NCBI GenBank assembly: GCA_958296045.1
Contig: CATQHT010000002.1
Location: 744,001 to 808,000 of the forward strand
DNA: 64,000 nucleotides
Source of the DNA: Rhodothermales bacterium
GTDB lineage: Bacteria; Bacteroidota; Rhodothermia; Rhodothermales; Bin80
Reading direction: 5' to 3'
Positions 36,305-45,672 of this stretch are shown here, one piece after another (the stretch's first letter is position 1; each line of letters begins with the position of its first letter). The translations under genes were made by a program, and so were the position numbers. The notes under the pieces are model-generated. The model had not been told where the DNA came from. It was given only the letters and a program-made list of their open reading frames with translations, and did no database searches.

Positions 36305-39300
36305 TTAGCCGTCTCCTTGCGTATCCGTGTCATCGGCCAGGGGCCATCCACCATGCTCGCTGAACACCTCGTCTATCTGCTGCATCAGCTGCATAGTGGC
36401 CGCTATCGCACCGTGCATACGGCGGAAATGGTATATGTCCCTCACCGACAGCACCTTATTTTTGCGCTCCTTGAGCCACTTGTCGAGGGGCCTGTAGCCG
36501 CACTGCATGAAACGCCACACCTCCTCTTTGAAGTCGCTGAAGTACTGACGCTTGTTGATCCACAACTTGCCGCCTCTTAACCGGGAGCGGATGGTGTCCA
36601 CGCGGTTCATGCCCAAGACGGGAAAGCCCGGCAGGTCACGGCCATGCTGACGCATCAGGTGCAGCTGCGCCAGGCGGTCGCCCAGTGCCACCAGCCGCCA
36701 GAACAGGGCTGGCCGACTCGTCACAGGTATGCGAGGAAAGTCAACCTTTAACGCGGACAGGTAACGCGTGCGATAGTTCGGGCTGTGTAGGAATGCGTAC
36801 ATGTAGTAAAGCAGGTCCTCCGGGCCAAATGCGGTGCTGCCATCACCTCGTCCATCTGCTGTCCAGACTAGATTCAGCCGCTTTGCCACAAATCTGACGA
36901 ATCGTTGACACAGGTTGGGCTGCCTGCCCATGCCGCCATTGTATATGTAGAGCGGAAACATGTACGCAGAGCCGATCCGGTCAAACAGCAAGCGATGCGT
37001 GCACACATGGGACGTGATGAGGACATGGTTGAATTCGTCACCTGCAACCTGGCGGGCCGTGACGAGCCCCAGATTCGGCCCGTGAATCATGTGTTGCATG
37101 ACCTTGAACACCGGCCGACATACGAATCCTCTAGAGCGGTGATTGTAGTACGTAAACCGTACGTCATACGGCCGAAAGGCCACAGGCTGGACAAATTCTG
37201 GAGATATTCCGGTTTCCCTGATGGACTGCTGCGCCAGATGGACCTTCCATCCACGGCTGTCTTTACCCGCCTTGTAGTGGTTGCGGGCATCTTCTGGCGA
37301 CATCTGCACAAACGCTTGAACGAAGTCCATCACGGCTTGCTTGGAACGATGGATCGTTATTCGATCTCTGCAGGTCTGCATCGCTGCCGTCTGTTCCAAG
37401 AAAATATCCTGCTTGAGACTGTGCCATGCGGTGAATTCACCGGCATGATCATCGGCCCCCGGTACGAACATGTACCATGGCGATGCAGGATGCACCTCGG
37501 TCCACTCGGTAACATCGGAGGCGTGGCGGCTCAGCCAGTCATACTTTACGGCACGGGGTCCCCACAGCTCAGCATGGAACACCTTGGCGGGTTTGCCGCC
37601 TGTTCCCTTGCGCTTGACGAATAGGCCAATGGCTACTCCCTGCTGAATGTCAAACACGTTTTGGTCCTTAACGTCGTCAGGCGCACTAGATGACAAGTAG
37701 GCGTCGCCATGCAGATCCAGCACGTAGATCTCGCTGAAGGACTGCATCAGTGACTCACGCATGCCGCGAAACGTGATATTGTTCAAGTAGGCACGGTTGG
37801 TCACAAAGGCCAGAACACCCTCGCCGGTCTGGTCTATCCTGTGCTGCGCGAACCGGATGAACTTAACATAGTCATCCTGCAGCGAGCCGGGCTGCCTTTC
37901 TCCAAGGGGAGCGCCGTCAACCGAGTAGTAATCCATTTTGGGATCCGCGCCGCTCTTTGGTCGAAGCAGCTCTTTGATCCAGTCCCCGGTGTTAGAAGAG
38001 TTCCTGGAATAGGGTGGATTGCCCAGCACGACCATCACGGGCACATCTCGCTTGACATCGTCTGCCAGCTTGGCCTCCGCGGTGATTGGATCAGCTTGCC
38101 ACAGCGCACTAGGCTTCTTGGCAGGTTCAGCCAAAGTGTTGGTGAGGTAGACGTTGAATCGCTGCCAGTCCTTAAGCGTTACGCCATGGTCTCCAATGGC
38201 CAGCTCCATCTTCAGCTTCAGGTGACACATCGTATACGGAGCGACCAGCAGCTCAAACCCGTACAACCTTTCGAGCAGGTGTGTACGGGCAAACTCTGGC
38301 CATGCGCCAGCCATGCCCTGCGCCAGCACACGTTCGCGGATGAGAGCAATCACCTCGCGCAAGAATGTGCCGGTGCCTGTAGCAGGGTCTAGCACCAGCA
38401 CTCTGCCCGTGCTTCGTTCTTCCGGCTTGCCGTTGATCACCGCGGAATACGTGACCCTCTGCTGATCTGCCAGTCCGTCGGAAAGCCCAAAATGGCTGTC
38501 GAGCAAGGCATCGACACTGCGTACTATGTACTGAACGACCGGCTTAGGCGTGTAGAACACCCCTTTCTCCACCTTCAGTGTCGGATCGTATTCTCGCAGA
38601 AAGTACTCGTAAAAGTATACCACGGGGTCCTCCGTTTCCCCTCCGCCACGAAGGTCCTGCAGAATCTCACCAAACCAGTCACCAGCAAGCAGTTGAAACA
38701 GCTCATCCACGATCCAAGTCAGCCTCTTATCTGTCTTCTTTCCGGCAATCTTGGCGAAGAAGTGACTGAGCAGATCGGTGGTGGAACCCAGCACCGCATC
38801 GCCTTTCGAAAATCCCCGCTGACCGTTGTTGTACGTCAGGCACCGGGCCGCAAATAATGCATAGGCGGCCGTCTGGGCGTAAATGTCCGCGAAAGCCTCA
38901 TCTGTGAGATCGACGATCATCTCCTTTTTGAGCTTCTCACACAACGCCCGGAATGTACCGCGGTCCCGCTCCTCACGGAGAATGCTGGCCATCGTTTCCT
39001 TGAAAAGCTGGGCCCTGCTCGCCATGTGCCGGGCAAGCTGCCGAGACGTTCTGATCTCAAGGGTAGCAGGCTGGAAAAAGTTGAGGAATAGCGTCTCTGG
39101 ATGCAGCTCACTGGGCGCAGTCTGGACGCTGCCTGCGGGAGTTACTGCGCCCAGCCGCACGGTAGTCTTGTGCTCGCCACCCACATACCATCGAAAACTC
39201 AGATAATCTGTCAGCAGCAGGTTATTGAATGCCTTCCGGTATCGCTGCAACTGTCTGGAACGCTCGGCTGCGTCCAGGTCAGTGCCGATGTCTTTGCACT

Positions 39301-39511
39301 CAACGTACCCTATAGGGATGCCCTTCCGGTGTATCGTAAAGTCTGGAGCGTTATGCTGTACCTGCTGTGCCTCATTCAACACCGTTATGTCCTTCCCTCC
39401 GAGCTGTTGCAACAGCTGCTGCAGCGTAGGACGGTACGTGTGCTCCCTGGCCACGCCTGTGGCCAACTTGCTCTGGAGCTCCTTGCGATATGCGCTGAAC
39501 GGACGATCCAT
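36305..39511 (-). CDS. Type ISP/IIG-like restriction-modification protein (nuclease + N6-adenine methyltransferase + specificity domain)
   Basis: 1068 residues. Residues 50-75 hold a PD-(D/E)xK-like nuclease site (APDFTIHRKGI...YVECKD: Asp57, Glu71, Lys73). A helical linker follows, then GVFYTPKPVVQYIV, SAM-binding motif I DPATGTGT (375-382) and the adenine-methylase motif IV NPPY (498-501). The C-terminal ~400 residues (FRPYDVRFTYYNHRSRGFV and LYIYNGG, ISDFKEEVW-like YFSDFKEEVWRFMQCGYRPL) match the target-recognition region seen in type ISP enzymes. There is no helicase domain, unlike LlaGI-type ISP proteins of ~1600 residues. It would act as a single-protein system, recognising, methylating and cutting DNA. 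No partner gene is adjacent. Confidence 0.85.
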   Translation of the reverse strand: MDRPFSAYRKELQSKLATGVAREHTYRPTLQQLLQQLGGKDITVLNEAQQVQHNAPDFTIHRKGIPIGYVECKDIGTDLDAAERSRQLQRYRKAFNNLLLTDYLSFRWYVGGEHKTTVRLGAVTPAGSVQTAPSELHPETLFLNFFQPATLEIRTSRQLARHMASRAQLFKETMASILREERDRGTFRALCEKLKKEMIVDLTDEAFADIYAQTAAYALFAARCLTYNNGQRGFSKGDAVLGSTTDLLSHFFAKIAGKKTDKRLTWIVDELFQLLAGDWFGEILQDLRGGGETEDPVVYFYEYFLREYDPTLKVEKGVFYTPKPVVQYIVRSVDALLDSHFGLSDGLADQQRVTYSAVINGKPEERSTGRVLVLDPATGTGTFLREVIALIRERVLAQGMAGAWPEFARTHLLERLYGFELLVAPYTMCHLKLKMELAIGDHGVTLKDWQRFNVYLTNTLAEPAKKPSALWQADPITAEAKLADDVKRDVPVMVVLGNPPYSRNSSNTGDWIKELLRPKSGADPKMDYYSVDGAPLGERQPGSLQDDYVKFIRFAQHRIDQTGEGVLAFVTNRAYLNNITFRGMRESLMQSFSEIYVLDLHGDAYLSSSAPDDVKDQNVFDIQQGVAIGLFVKRKGTGGKPAKVFHAELWGPRAVKYDWLSRHASDVTEWTEVHPASPWYMFVPGADDHAGEFTAWHSLKQDIFLEQTAAMQTCRDRITIHRSKQAVMDFVQAFVQMSPEDARNHYKAGKDSRGWKVHLAQQSIRETGISPEFVQPVAFRPYDVRFTYYNHRSRGFVCRPVFKVMQHMIHGPNLGLVTARQVAGDEFNHVLITSHVCTHRLLFDRIGSAYMFPLYIYNGGMGRQPNLCQRFVRFVAKRLNLVWTADGRGDGSTAFGPEDLLYYMYAFLHSPNYRTRYLSALKVDFPRIPVTSRPALFWRLVALGDRLAQLHLMRQHGRDLPGFPVLGMNRVDTIRSRLRGGKLWINKRQYFSDFKEEVWRFMQCGYRPLDKWLKERKNKVLSVRDIYHFRRMHGAIAATMQLMQQIDEVFSEHGGWPLADDTDTQGDG

Positions 39512-40082
39512 CAGTATTCCACTTGGCGGTCTTCTATCGTTACCTGCATTGCGAATGACTCCTTCTTTCTCGGTGCATACATTTCCTGTTTCCCCGTTGG
39601 GATCAATCTTTGGCTGATTTTACCAGAAAATCGCCAGATGGTTGCCCAGACAGTATGGAGTGCCAATACCTTCACAAAAGGCTGCAGGACCCCCGTTGCG
39701 AGGGGCTATGCTCTACTTGTCAGGTAACCGCGTGGCTGAGGGCCAAGCTGTGCCCGCCCTATGCACCTTGAGGGCTCGTTGTTAAGCTGCTAAAGTGAAA
39801 ACAGGGCAGAACTAGGAATGTGCCATAGAATCTACGCCGACGTGACGTCGTTGCTGGCCGACCGATATCCACCAGGATCCGCTGGGAAGCGCCCACCGAA
39901 CCTGCGCCCCATCATTAGTCGCACAGCGCCAAGGGCATGCATGGAGATCCAGATTCAAGGCGTAATTTCAGGCTCTGGCTGGCATGGCATCCATAATGGC
40001 ATGCGCGTGACCCCAGCCGGCATGCTTCTGCAGCGAGCCATGGGAGACATGGTCGCCTCCTTCCTTGAACTGACCACCAGCT
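39512..40082. other. Intergenic region between the RM gene and the SDR gene
   Basis: About 570 bp between divergent genes, so both promoters must be here. A short plus-strand frame (39818-40102) is open but overlaps the SDR start and has no family features. No terminator or repeat was identified. Confidence 0.45.
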
Positions 40083-40871
40083 ATGAACCACGAACCGTTT
40101 AATCTTTTCGGCCAAGTTGCACTCGTGACAGGCGCCAGCCGCGGTCTTGGCAAGTACATGGCCAACGCGCTGGCCGGTGCCGGAGCCTTCCTGGCAATTA
40201 CAAGTCGCGACAAGAATCGCGTGGACGCCGTGAAGAATGACTTTTATTCCTATTCCCGCGAAGTAACCTGCCTGGAAATGGATGTACGCAGCCAGGCAAG
40301 TATAGAAGCCGCTGTCGAAGAGACTATTGATGCCCATGGACGTATCGACATCCTCGTCAATAACGCGGGGTGCAACCGTCGCAAACCCGCGCTGGATGTT
40401 ACATGGGATGACTGGAATACCATCCTGGAAACGAATCTGCGAGGAACGTTCTTCGTTGCGCAGGCGGTAGCGCGCCACATGATAAGAGAGGGTTACGGAC
40501 GCATCATCAACATAGGCTCGCTGACGAGTGTCGCTGGCTATGCCGGCCTCGGGCCCTACTGCGCCAGTAAAGGGGGCGTGAAACAGCTCACCATGTCACT
40601 AGCAGATGAGTGGGGCCGCCATGGCATCACCGTCAATTGTATCGCGCCGGGCTGGTTCAAGACCGCCCTCAATGAAGCGCTCTACGACAACAAATCATGG
40701 GTCCGAACCCTGAAGTCTCGAATCCCGCTGGGGCGGCCTGGACGGCAGACAGACCTGGATGGTGCCGTCGTGTTTCTGGCCTCAGAATCCAGCAGGTACA
40801 TCACAGGGCAGACGCTGCTGGTGGATGGGGGGTTCTCCACGCAGTCCATACGCGCATTGCCTGCGGACTGA
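40083..40871 (+). CDS. Short-chain dehydrogenase/reductase, gluconate-5-dehydrogenase-like
   Basis: 262 residues. Classical SDR motifs: cofactor-binding TGASRGLGKYMA near residue 17, NNAG (VNNAGCNRRKP), the catalytic Ser in IINIGSLTSVAG and YxxxK in YCASKGGVKQLT. The C-terminal DGGFSTQ is typical. The overall pattern (FNLFGQVALVTGASRGLG..., DWNTILETNLRGTFF) resembles gluconate 5-dehydrogenase and 2-deoxy-D-gluconate dehydrogenase. Together with the GntP-type permease in the same region it may serve hexonate use, but the substrate is not determined by sequence. A related SDR is at 51365-52141. Confidence 0.88.
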   Translation: MNHEPFNLFGQVALVTGASRGLGKYMANALAGAGAFLAITSRDKNRVDAVKNDFYSYSREVTCLEMDVRSQASIEAAVEETIDAHGRIDILVNNAGCNRRKPALDVTWDDWNTILETNLRGTFFVAQAVARHMIREGYGRIINIGSLTSVAGYAGLGPYCASKGGVKQLTMSLADEWGRHGITVNCIAPGWFKTALNEALYDNKSWVRTLKSRIPLGRPGRQTDLDGAVVFLASESSRYITGQTLLVDGGFSTQSIRALPAD

Positions 40872-40911
40872 ACAGTCACTCAGGGGCACCAGAACCGCGG
40901 CCGGATCGATG

Positions 40912-40983
40912 CTCCCCGGGTAGGACTCGAACCTACAACCCTGCGGTTAACAGCCGCATGCTCTACCATTGAGCTACCGAGGA
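40912..40983 (-). tRNA. tRNA-Asn (GTT)
   Basis: 72 nt on the minus strand. Acceptor TCCTCGG pairs with CCGGGGA, discriminator G. D-arm GCTC/GAGC, anticodon arm TGCGG-CTGTTAA-CCGCA with anticodon GTT, T-arm GTAGG-TTCGAGT-CCTAC. CCA is not encoded. It stands at the right border of the mobile-element region with its 3' end facing that region. Confidence 0.95.
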
Positions 40984-41093
40984 GTGTCGCTACCATCCAC
41001 GCGGTGTAGCGCCCTCAAACCGAGACATGCAAAGTTGGGTTCCACCTACGGTTACGGAACCAGCGGGTCGCGATTGGGGTTCACGGCGCACAG

Positions 41094-41177
41094 GCCCTGG
41101 TGGCGGAACTGGTAGACGCGCAGCATTCAGGATGCTGTGCCCAAACGGGCGTGGAGGTTCGAGTCCTCTCCAGGGCA
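41094..41177 (+). tRNA. tRNA-Leu (CAG)
   Basis: 84 nt, class II. Acceptor GCCCTGG pairs with CCAGGGC, discriminator A. The anticodon arm CAGCA-TTCAGGA-TGCTG gives anticodon CAG; a variable arm GTGCCC-AAAC-GGGCG and T-arm GGAGG-TTCGAGT-CCTCT follow. CCA is not encoded. It is 110 bp from, and divergent to, the tRNA-Asn gene. Confidence 0.95.
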
Positions 41178-41754
41178 CATGGGTCCTTGCGGGCGCAGCT
41201 CCTGCGGGGACTTTGTGATTCTCGGGCCCGGGCGCCAGAAATGCCAAAACAGTGCTGCTGGGAAAATTCAAAGAATCGTGTGCGTAGCACGCAAAGATGA
41301 GCAACTCGGCGGTACGAAGCTCCAGGTCGTGGAGCGTGTCTTGCTGGCTGGCACCATCTTGGGTAAGCTCGACGTGCCAGACAGCGGATGAGGCGCGGAT
41401 ACGCTACTGGAAGCACCTGGTCCACAATGCGCGTCTTCCCACTTGCGCCGGTGCGGAAGGCGGATCGTGCGGCCTGCCAAAGCCCTTCGGTAAGCCTTTG
41501 GGCTGCCGATGGCGTCGGCATTCGCTGTGAGCGAGGCAAGTGTGGGAGACATAGTGCCGGAAGCCTCGCCATTCGAACTCGCCGCGCCTCGGCACCTGTC
41601 TGCGGTTCCCACGTATGCGGCCATCGTGGGCCTCGCTAGGTGGGTAGTCCCGGCATACCCTTCCCAGCGATCGGAATCAGCTACAGGCCTGTTATGGATC
41701 CGCCGCCTCAGGCCACTATCACAAGCGTAACACTGCGGCGAAGCTGCTGATAGA
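41178..41754. other. Intergenic region between tRNA-Leu and lepA
   Basis: About 575 bp without a supportable gene. Frames on both strands are open but inconsistent in composition and show no motifs. It should contain the lepA promoter. Confidence 0.5.
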
Positions 41755-43560
41755 ATGTCCACAAAACAGAGCCGCATAAGGAATTTCTGCATCATTGCCC
41801 ACATAGATCACGGCAAGAGCACGCTTGCGGATCGGCTCCTGGAAATCACCGGAACGGTTGCACATCGGGATATGCAGGACCAAGTGCTGGACTCCATGGA
41901 CCTTGAGCGGGAGCGCGGCATCACAATAAAGAGCCATGCCATTCAGATGCAGTACACGGCAGCCGACGGCCACCTGTACACGCTGAACCTGATTGATACA
42001 CCCGGCCATGTGGACTTCACCTATGAGGTGTCGCGCGCGCTTAAGGCCTGCGAAGGTGCGCTGCTGGTGATCGATGCGGCCCAGGGTATCGAAGCGCAAA
42101 CGATTAGCAACTTGTTCCTTGCGCTCGAGCACGACTTAGAAATCATCCCTGTGCTCAACAAGGTGGATCTACCAAGCGCCCGTCCAGACTGGGTGGCAAT
42201 GTCAGTGGAGAACCTTATCGGCGAGCCCGCCGAGGATGTGCTGGCAATCAGTGCTAAGACAGGGCAGGGAGTCGACACGCTGTTGGAATCCGTGATCCGA
42301 AGGGTGCCGCCTCCGGCTGCCAACAGCCAGGCCCCCTTGCGCGCGCTCATATTTGACTCGGTATTCAATCAGTACCGGGGAGCTGTGGCGTATGTGCGCG
42401 TCTTCGAAGGGACGCTCCGGCACCGTGATGAGATCTATTTCATGGCTGCAGAGCGGACGTATGCTGCGGAAGAGATCGGCTTTCTGCGCCTAGGGATGCA
42501 GCCCGCAAAGGAATTGCAGGCCGGGGATGTAGGATATGTGATTGGGTCTATCAAGGACGTACGGGATACGCGCGTTGGAGACACCATCACGCACGCGCGT
42601 CGGCGGGCCAGCGAGCCTATAGTAGGGTTCCGCGAGGTAAAGCCGATGGTGTTTTCGGGTGTGTATCCCTCCAGCACAGAGCATTTTGAGGATCTGCGTG
42701 CATCACTGGAGCGGCTGCAGCTCAACGACTCCGCCATCGGATATGAGCCAGAGACTTCTGCGGCGCTAGGCTTCGGGTTTCGCGTTGGGTTTCTGGGGCT
42801 TCTGCATATGGAGATCGTGCAGGAGCGGCTGGATCGCGAGTTTGATCTGGACATTATCACCACGCTTCCGAACGTTAAGTATGAGGTCGTACTCACAGGC
42901 GGTGCTGTCAAGGTGGTCGAAAATCCGAACCATGTGCCCCGCGGAAACATGCTCGATCATATTCGCGAGCCATATGTGAAGGCCGAGGTGATTACGCCTG
43001 CAGACTATATCGGAAACCTAATGAAGCTCTGCCAGGACCGTAGGGGTGAATTCAGAAACCAGACCTACCTGGATCAAGAGCGCGTCAGCCTGGAGTATTT
43101 TCTTCCGCTCGCAGAGATCATTTTTGATTTCTACGACAGGCTGAAGAGCCTCAGTCGCGGATATGCTTCCTTCGATTACGAGGTTGCGGAGTACCGGCGC
43201 AGCGATCTGGTCAAGCTGGATATCTTGATCAACGGGGACCCGGTGGATGCCTTGTCGGCAATAGTTCACCGCAGCAAAGCGTTTGAGATGGGACGCAAGT
43301 TGACGTCGCGGCTCAAAGAGCTGATCCCGCGGCAGATGTTTGAGGTGGCGATTCAGGCGGCGATCGGTAGCAGGGTTATCGCGCGCACCACGGTGCGCGC
43401 AGTTCGCAAGGATGTGACAGCGAAGTGTTACGGGGGTGATATCACCCGGAAACGTAAACTGCTGGAAAAGCAAAAGGCGGGAAAGAAGCGCATGAAGCAT
43501 GTGGGCAGCGTTGAAGTGCCGCAGGAGGCCTTCCTGGCGGTGTTGTCCATGGGGCAGTAA
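41755..43560 (+). CDS. lepA: Elongation factor 4 (LepA) GTPase
   Basis: 601 residues, the standard length. G1 [17 protein letters not shown]2 [10 protein letters not shown]3 DTPGHVDF and G4 NKVDLPSA are present, as are the LepA-specific [29 protein letters not shown] and the C-terminal domain ending [20 protein letters not shown] and [16 protein letters not shown]. LepA is a ribosome-associated translational GTPase. It is followed one base later by a secreted-protein gene and then lepB, the same neighbourhood in which lepA and lepB occur together in many bacteria. Confidence 0.97.
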   Translation: MSTKQSRIRNFCIIAHIDHGKSTLADRLLEITGTVAHRDMQDQVLDSMDLERERGITIKSHAIQMQYTAADGHLYTLNLIDTPGHVDFTYEVSRALKACEGALLVIDAAQGIEAQTISNLFLALEHDLEIIPVLNKVDLPSARPDWVAMSVENLIGEPAEDVLAISAKTGQGVDTLLESVIRRVPPPAANSQAPLRALIFDSVFNQYRGAVAYVRVFEGTLRHRDEIYFMAAERTYAAEEIGFLRLGMQPAKELQAGDVGYVIGSIKDVRDTRVGDTITHARRRASEPIVGFREVKPMVFSGVYPSSTEHFEDLRASLERLQLNDSAIGYEPETSAALGFGFRVGFLGLLHMEIVQERLDREFDLDIITTLPNVKYEVVLTGGAVKVVENPNHVPRGNMLDHIREPYVKAEVITPADYIGNLMKLCQDRRGEFRNQTYLDQERVSLEYFLPLAEIIFDFYDRLKSLSRGYASFDYEVAEYRRSDLVKLDILINGDPVDALSAIVHRSKAFEMGRKLTSRLKELIPRQMFEVAIQAAIGSRVIARTTVRAVRKDVTAKCYGGDITRKRKLLEKQKAGKKRMKHVGSVEVPQEAFLAVLSMGQ

Positions 43561-43561
43561 C

Positions 43562-44413
43562 GTGCGTGGGCCGCCTCAGATATCCCGTACGCGACCCTGG
43601 AAACTGGGGGGTGCCTTGGGGGTGCTTGCCTTGACATGCTTGGTACCTTCTTCGGCCGAAGCCCTGCTGCAGGGGACCCCGATAGCGAAGGAGGAGCTGG
43701 GATGGGTGTATTCCCGAGCGCGCTTCGCGTTAGAGTTCAGGCGCTTTGTGGCGCGCGAAGGAGCCATGGTACTTCCGGCTCCGCTGGATCATATTGCGGT
43801 GCCGTCCGACACCTTTGGGGCGTGGGTCCTGGCGCAGATGCCTCAGGCGGCCTCCAAGGTTCCGCCTCTGGAGCCATGGGCGGGACAGGTTCATTCGTGG
43901 CAGCTGATAGGCTCCAAAGAGAGGCTGAAGCACCAAGCGCTGTTCAGCAATGCCAATATGGCGTACGTGGGGAACGACTACCTGACCCCGATAGACACTA
44001 CGGTAACGCCGCGCATCCGCTCAAGGATGCAGAGCGCATTCGGAGCGCCCACCAAGACGGTTGTGGAGTCAGCGGTCGCTGGACAGCACGGAGAGAGTAT
44101 GCAGTTCGAGTACTGGTTCATTGTGAACGACAGTATCCCGGTGATTGTGATGGATGCCAATGGTCCCCATGACCATGGCGTGGTGTTAGCGTCAGATCAT
44201 CAATATCGGGAGCAGCTGTATGTACTTCGCCAGTCGCTGTTGGGGCGAGTGGTGCGCGAGGCGCCATATGAGCCATTCGTGGACTACTTTTTCGATCAGG
44301 TGGTCGACCGATGGTACCGTACGGGTTACGACGGTGAGGCATTCTTCGCGGAGCCGATCCCGCGGCCCGATCTGGCGCATGGCCGGCCCAAGCTACCGCC
44401 TGAAGAGCCTTAA
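43562..44413 (+). CDS. Conserved secreted protein of unknown function between lepA and lepB
   Basis: 283 residues from GTG 43562, one base after the lepA stop; the frame is open 21 codons further upstream inside lepA but this start gives a proper signal peptide (basic RTRPWK, then LGGALGVLALTCLVPSSAEA). The mature part contains MAYVGNDYLTPIDTTVTPR, ESMQFEYWFIVNDSIPVIV and VMDANGPHDHGVVLASD. The alternating hydrophobic pattern suggests a beta-rich exported domain. No family was recognised. The operon position suggests expression with lepA and lepB. Confidence 0.72.
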   Translation: MRGPPQISRTRPWKLGGALGVLALTCLVPSSAEALLQGTPIAKEELGWVYSRARFALEFRRFVAREGAMVLPAPLDHIAVPSDTFGAWVLAQMPQAASKVPPLEPWAGQVHSWQLIGSKERLKHQALFSNANMAYVGNDYLTPIDTTVTPRIRSRMQSAFGAPTKTVVESAVAGQHGESMQFEYWFIVNDSIPVIVMDANGPHDHGVVLASDHQYREQLYVLRQSLLGRVVREAPYEPFVDYFFDQVVDRWYRTGYDGEAFFAEPIPRPDLAHGRPKLPPEEP

Positions 44414-44440
44414 CACAACAACCAAATTAGCAAGAGGGAC

Positions 44441-45652
44441 GTGACTGACTCAGCACTTGGCAATTCGGACCCTTCGCGCGAGGCTTCAGACTCTTCGCAG
44501 AGCTCCTCCTCTGGTGGCGCAGGTGGTCCAAAGTCTCGGGCAGAGCGGCGCAAGCTGCGTGAAGCACGTGCTGCCAAGCGTGCTGCCAAGCGTGGCAGGA
44601 AGCCGGGCAAGAAGCCGGCCAAAAAGAAAAGCGTTCTGCGGGAGTGGCTGGACGCCATGGTATTCGCGATCATCTTCATGGTGATCGTCCGGACTCTTCT
44701 TTTCGATCTGTTTCGCATCCCCACACCATCGATGGAGAACAGCTTGTTGGTAGGTGACTACCTGTTCGTCTCCAAGCTGCATTATGGTACGCGTACTCCG
44801 ATCACGTTGGGGATTCCGTTTTCCTTCATATATATACGTGGCCTGGAGTTGCCATGGACGCGATTGCCAGGATTTACGTCCGTCAAGCGTGGCGACGCGG
44901 TGGTCTTCAATTGGCCCGGTGATGACGAACCCCACATTGATCGCAAGATGCACTACATCAAGCGCGTGGTCGGCCTGCCGGGAGATTCCCTGGCTGTGGT
45001 CCGTAAAGTGGTGCACATCAATGGAGAGTCCCAGCCATTGGGCGCCAACATGCAGCAGCACTGGTATGCGTACAAGACGGATGCGCGCGTGCAGCTGCCC
45101 AGTGCCCGCCTGGGTGAGCTTGGCATCGATGAGGTAGTGCCGACGGTTAACCCCACCGTGGTGCGTGTGCTGGCTACCGAAGAAGCTGTCACCAGGCTGC
45201 GTGAGCTATCCTATGTGGACCGGGTCACTCCCGCCATTGCACGCGAGAGCTCTGGATACTCGACGCATATGTACCCTGGCGGCGTGGGCTACACGCCCGA
45301 CAACTACGGGCCGGTGTTGATTCCCAGCGAGGGGATGACGGTCCCACTTACCGAAGTGAACTGGCGTATGTACGAGACCGTCATCACGCGTTATGAGGGG
45401 CACACGACAAGTCAGGTCGAAGATCAGTATCTAGTAGATGGTGAGCCTGCGGACACGTATACTTTTTCGCAGAACTACTATTTCGTGATGGGCGATAACA
45501 GGGACAACTCAGAGGACAGCCGCTTCTGGGGATTTGTGCCGTTTGACCATGTGGTAGGTAAGGCCGTGATGGTCTATTTCTCGTGGGATGACCAGGCCAG
45601 TTCGCTGGCAAGCAAGGTGCGCTTCGGTCGCCTGTTCAGCCTTATCCGGTAG
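44441..45652 (+). CDS. lepB: Signal peptidase I
   Basis: 403 residues from GTG 44441, behind a good ribosome-binding site (GAGGGA). The nucleophile is Ser97 in IPTPSMENSLLVGDYLFVSK and the general base Lys174 in HYIKRVVGLPGD; the C-terminal signature MGDNRDNSEDSRFWGFVP is intact. One transmembrane helix precedes the active site (AMVFAIIFMVIVRTLLF). Two features are unusual: a Ser-rich then Lys/Arg/Ala-rich ~65-residue N-terminal tail, and ~140 residues between the Lys box and the C-terminal box. The long insert is seen in Bacteroidota-type enzymes. It cleaves signal peptides at the outer face of the inner membrane. Confidence 0.95.
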   Translation: MTDSALGNSDPSREASDSSQSSSSGGAGGPKSRAERRKLREARAAKRAAKRGRKPGKKPAKKKSVLREWLDAMVFAIIFMVIVRTLLFDLFRIPTPSMENSLLVGDYLFVSKLHYGTRTPITLGIPFSFIYIRGLELPWTRLPGFTSVKRGDAVVFNWPGDDEPHIDRKMHYIKRVVGLPGDSLAVVRKVVHINGESQPLGANMQQHWYAYKTDARVQLPSARLGELGIDEVVPTVNPTVVRVLATEEAVTRLRELSYVDRVTPAIARESSGYSTHMYPGGVGYTPDNYGPVLIPSEGMTVPLTEVNWRMYETVITRYEGHTTSQVEDQYLVDGEPADTYTFSQNYYFVMGDNRDNSEDSRFWGFVPFDHVVGKAVMVYFSWDDQASSLASKVRFGRLFSLIR

Positions 45653-45672
45653 GCACAGCGCAGTCAGGCACT

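Noticed and set aside
36905-37624. 239-codon plus-strand open frame
   Set aside because: It lies wholly antisense to the restriction-modification gene with its clear methylase motifs.
41268-41804. 178-codon minus-strand open frame before lepA
   Set aside because: It overlaps the lepA start, is Ser/Arg/Ala-rich and shows no recognisable domain.
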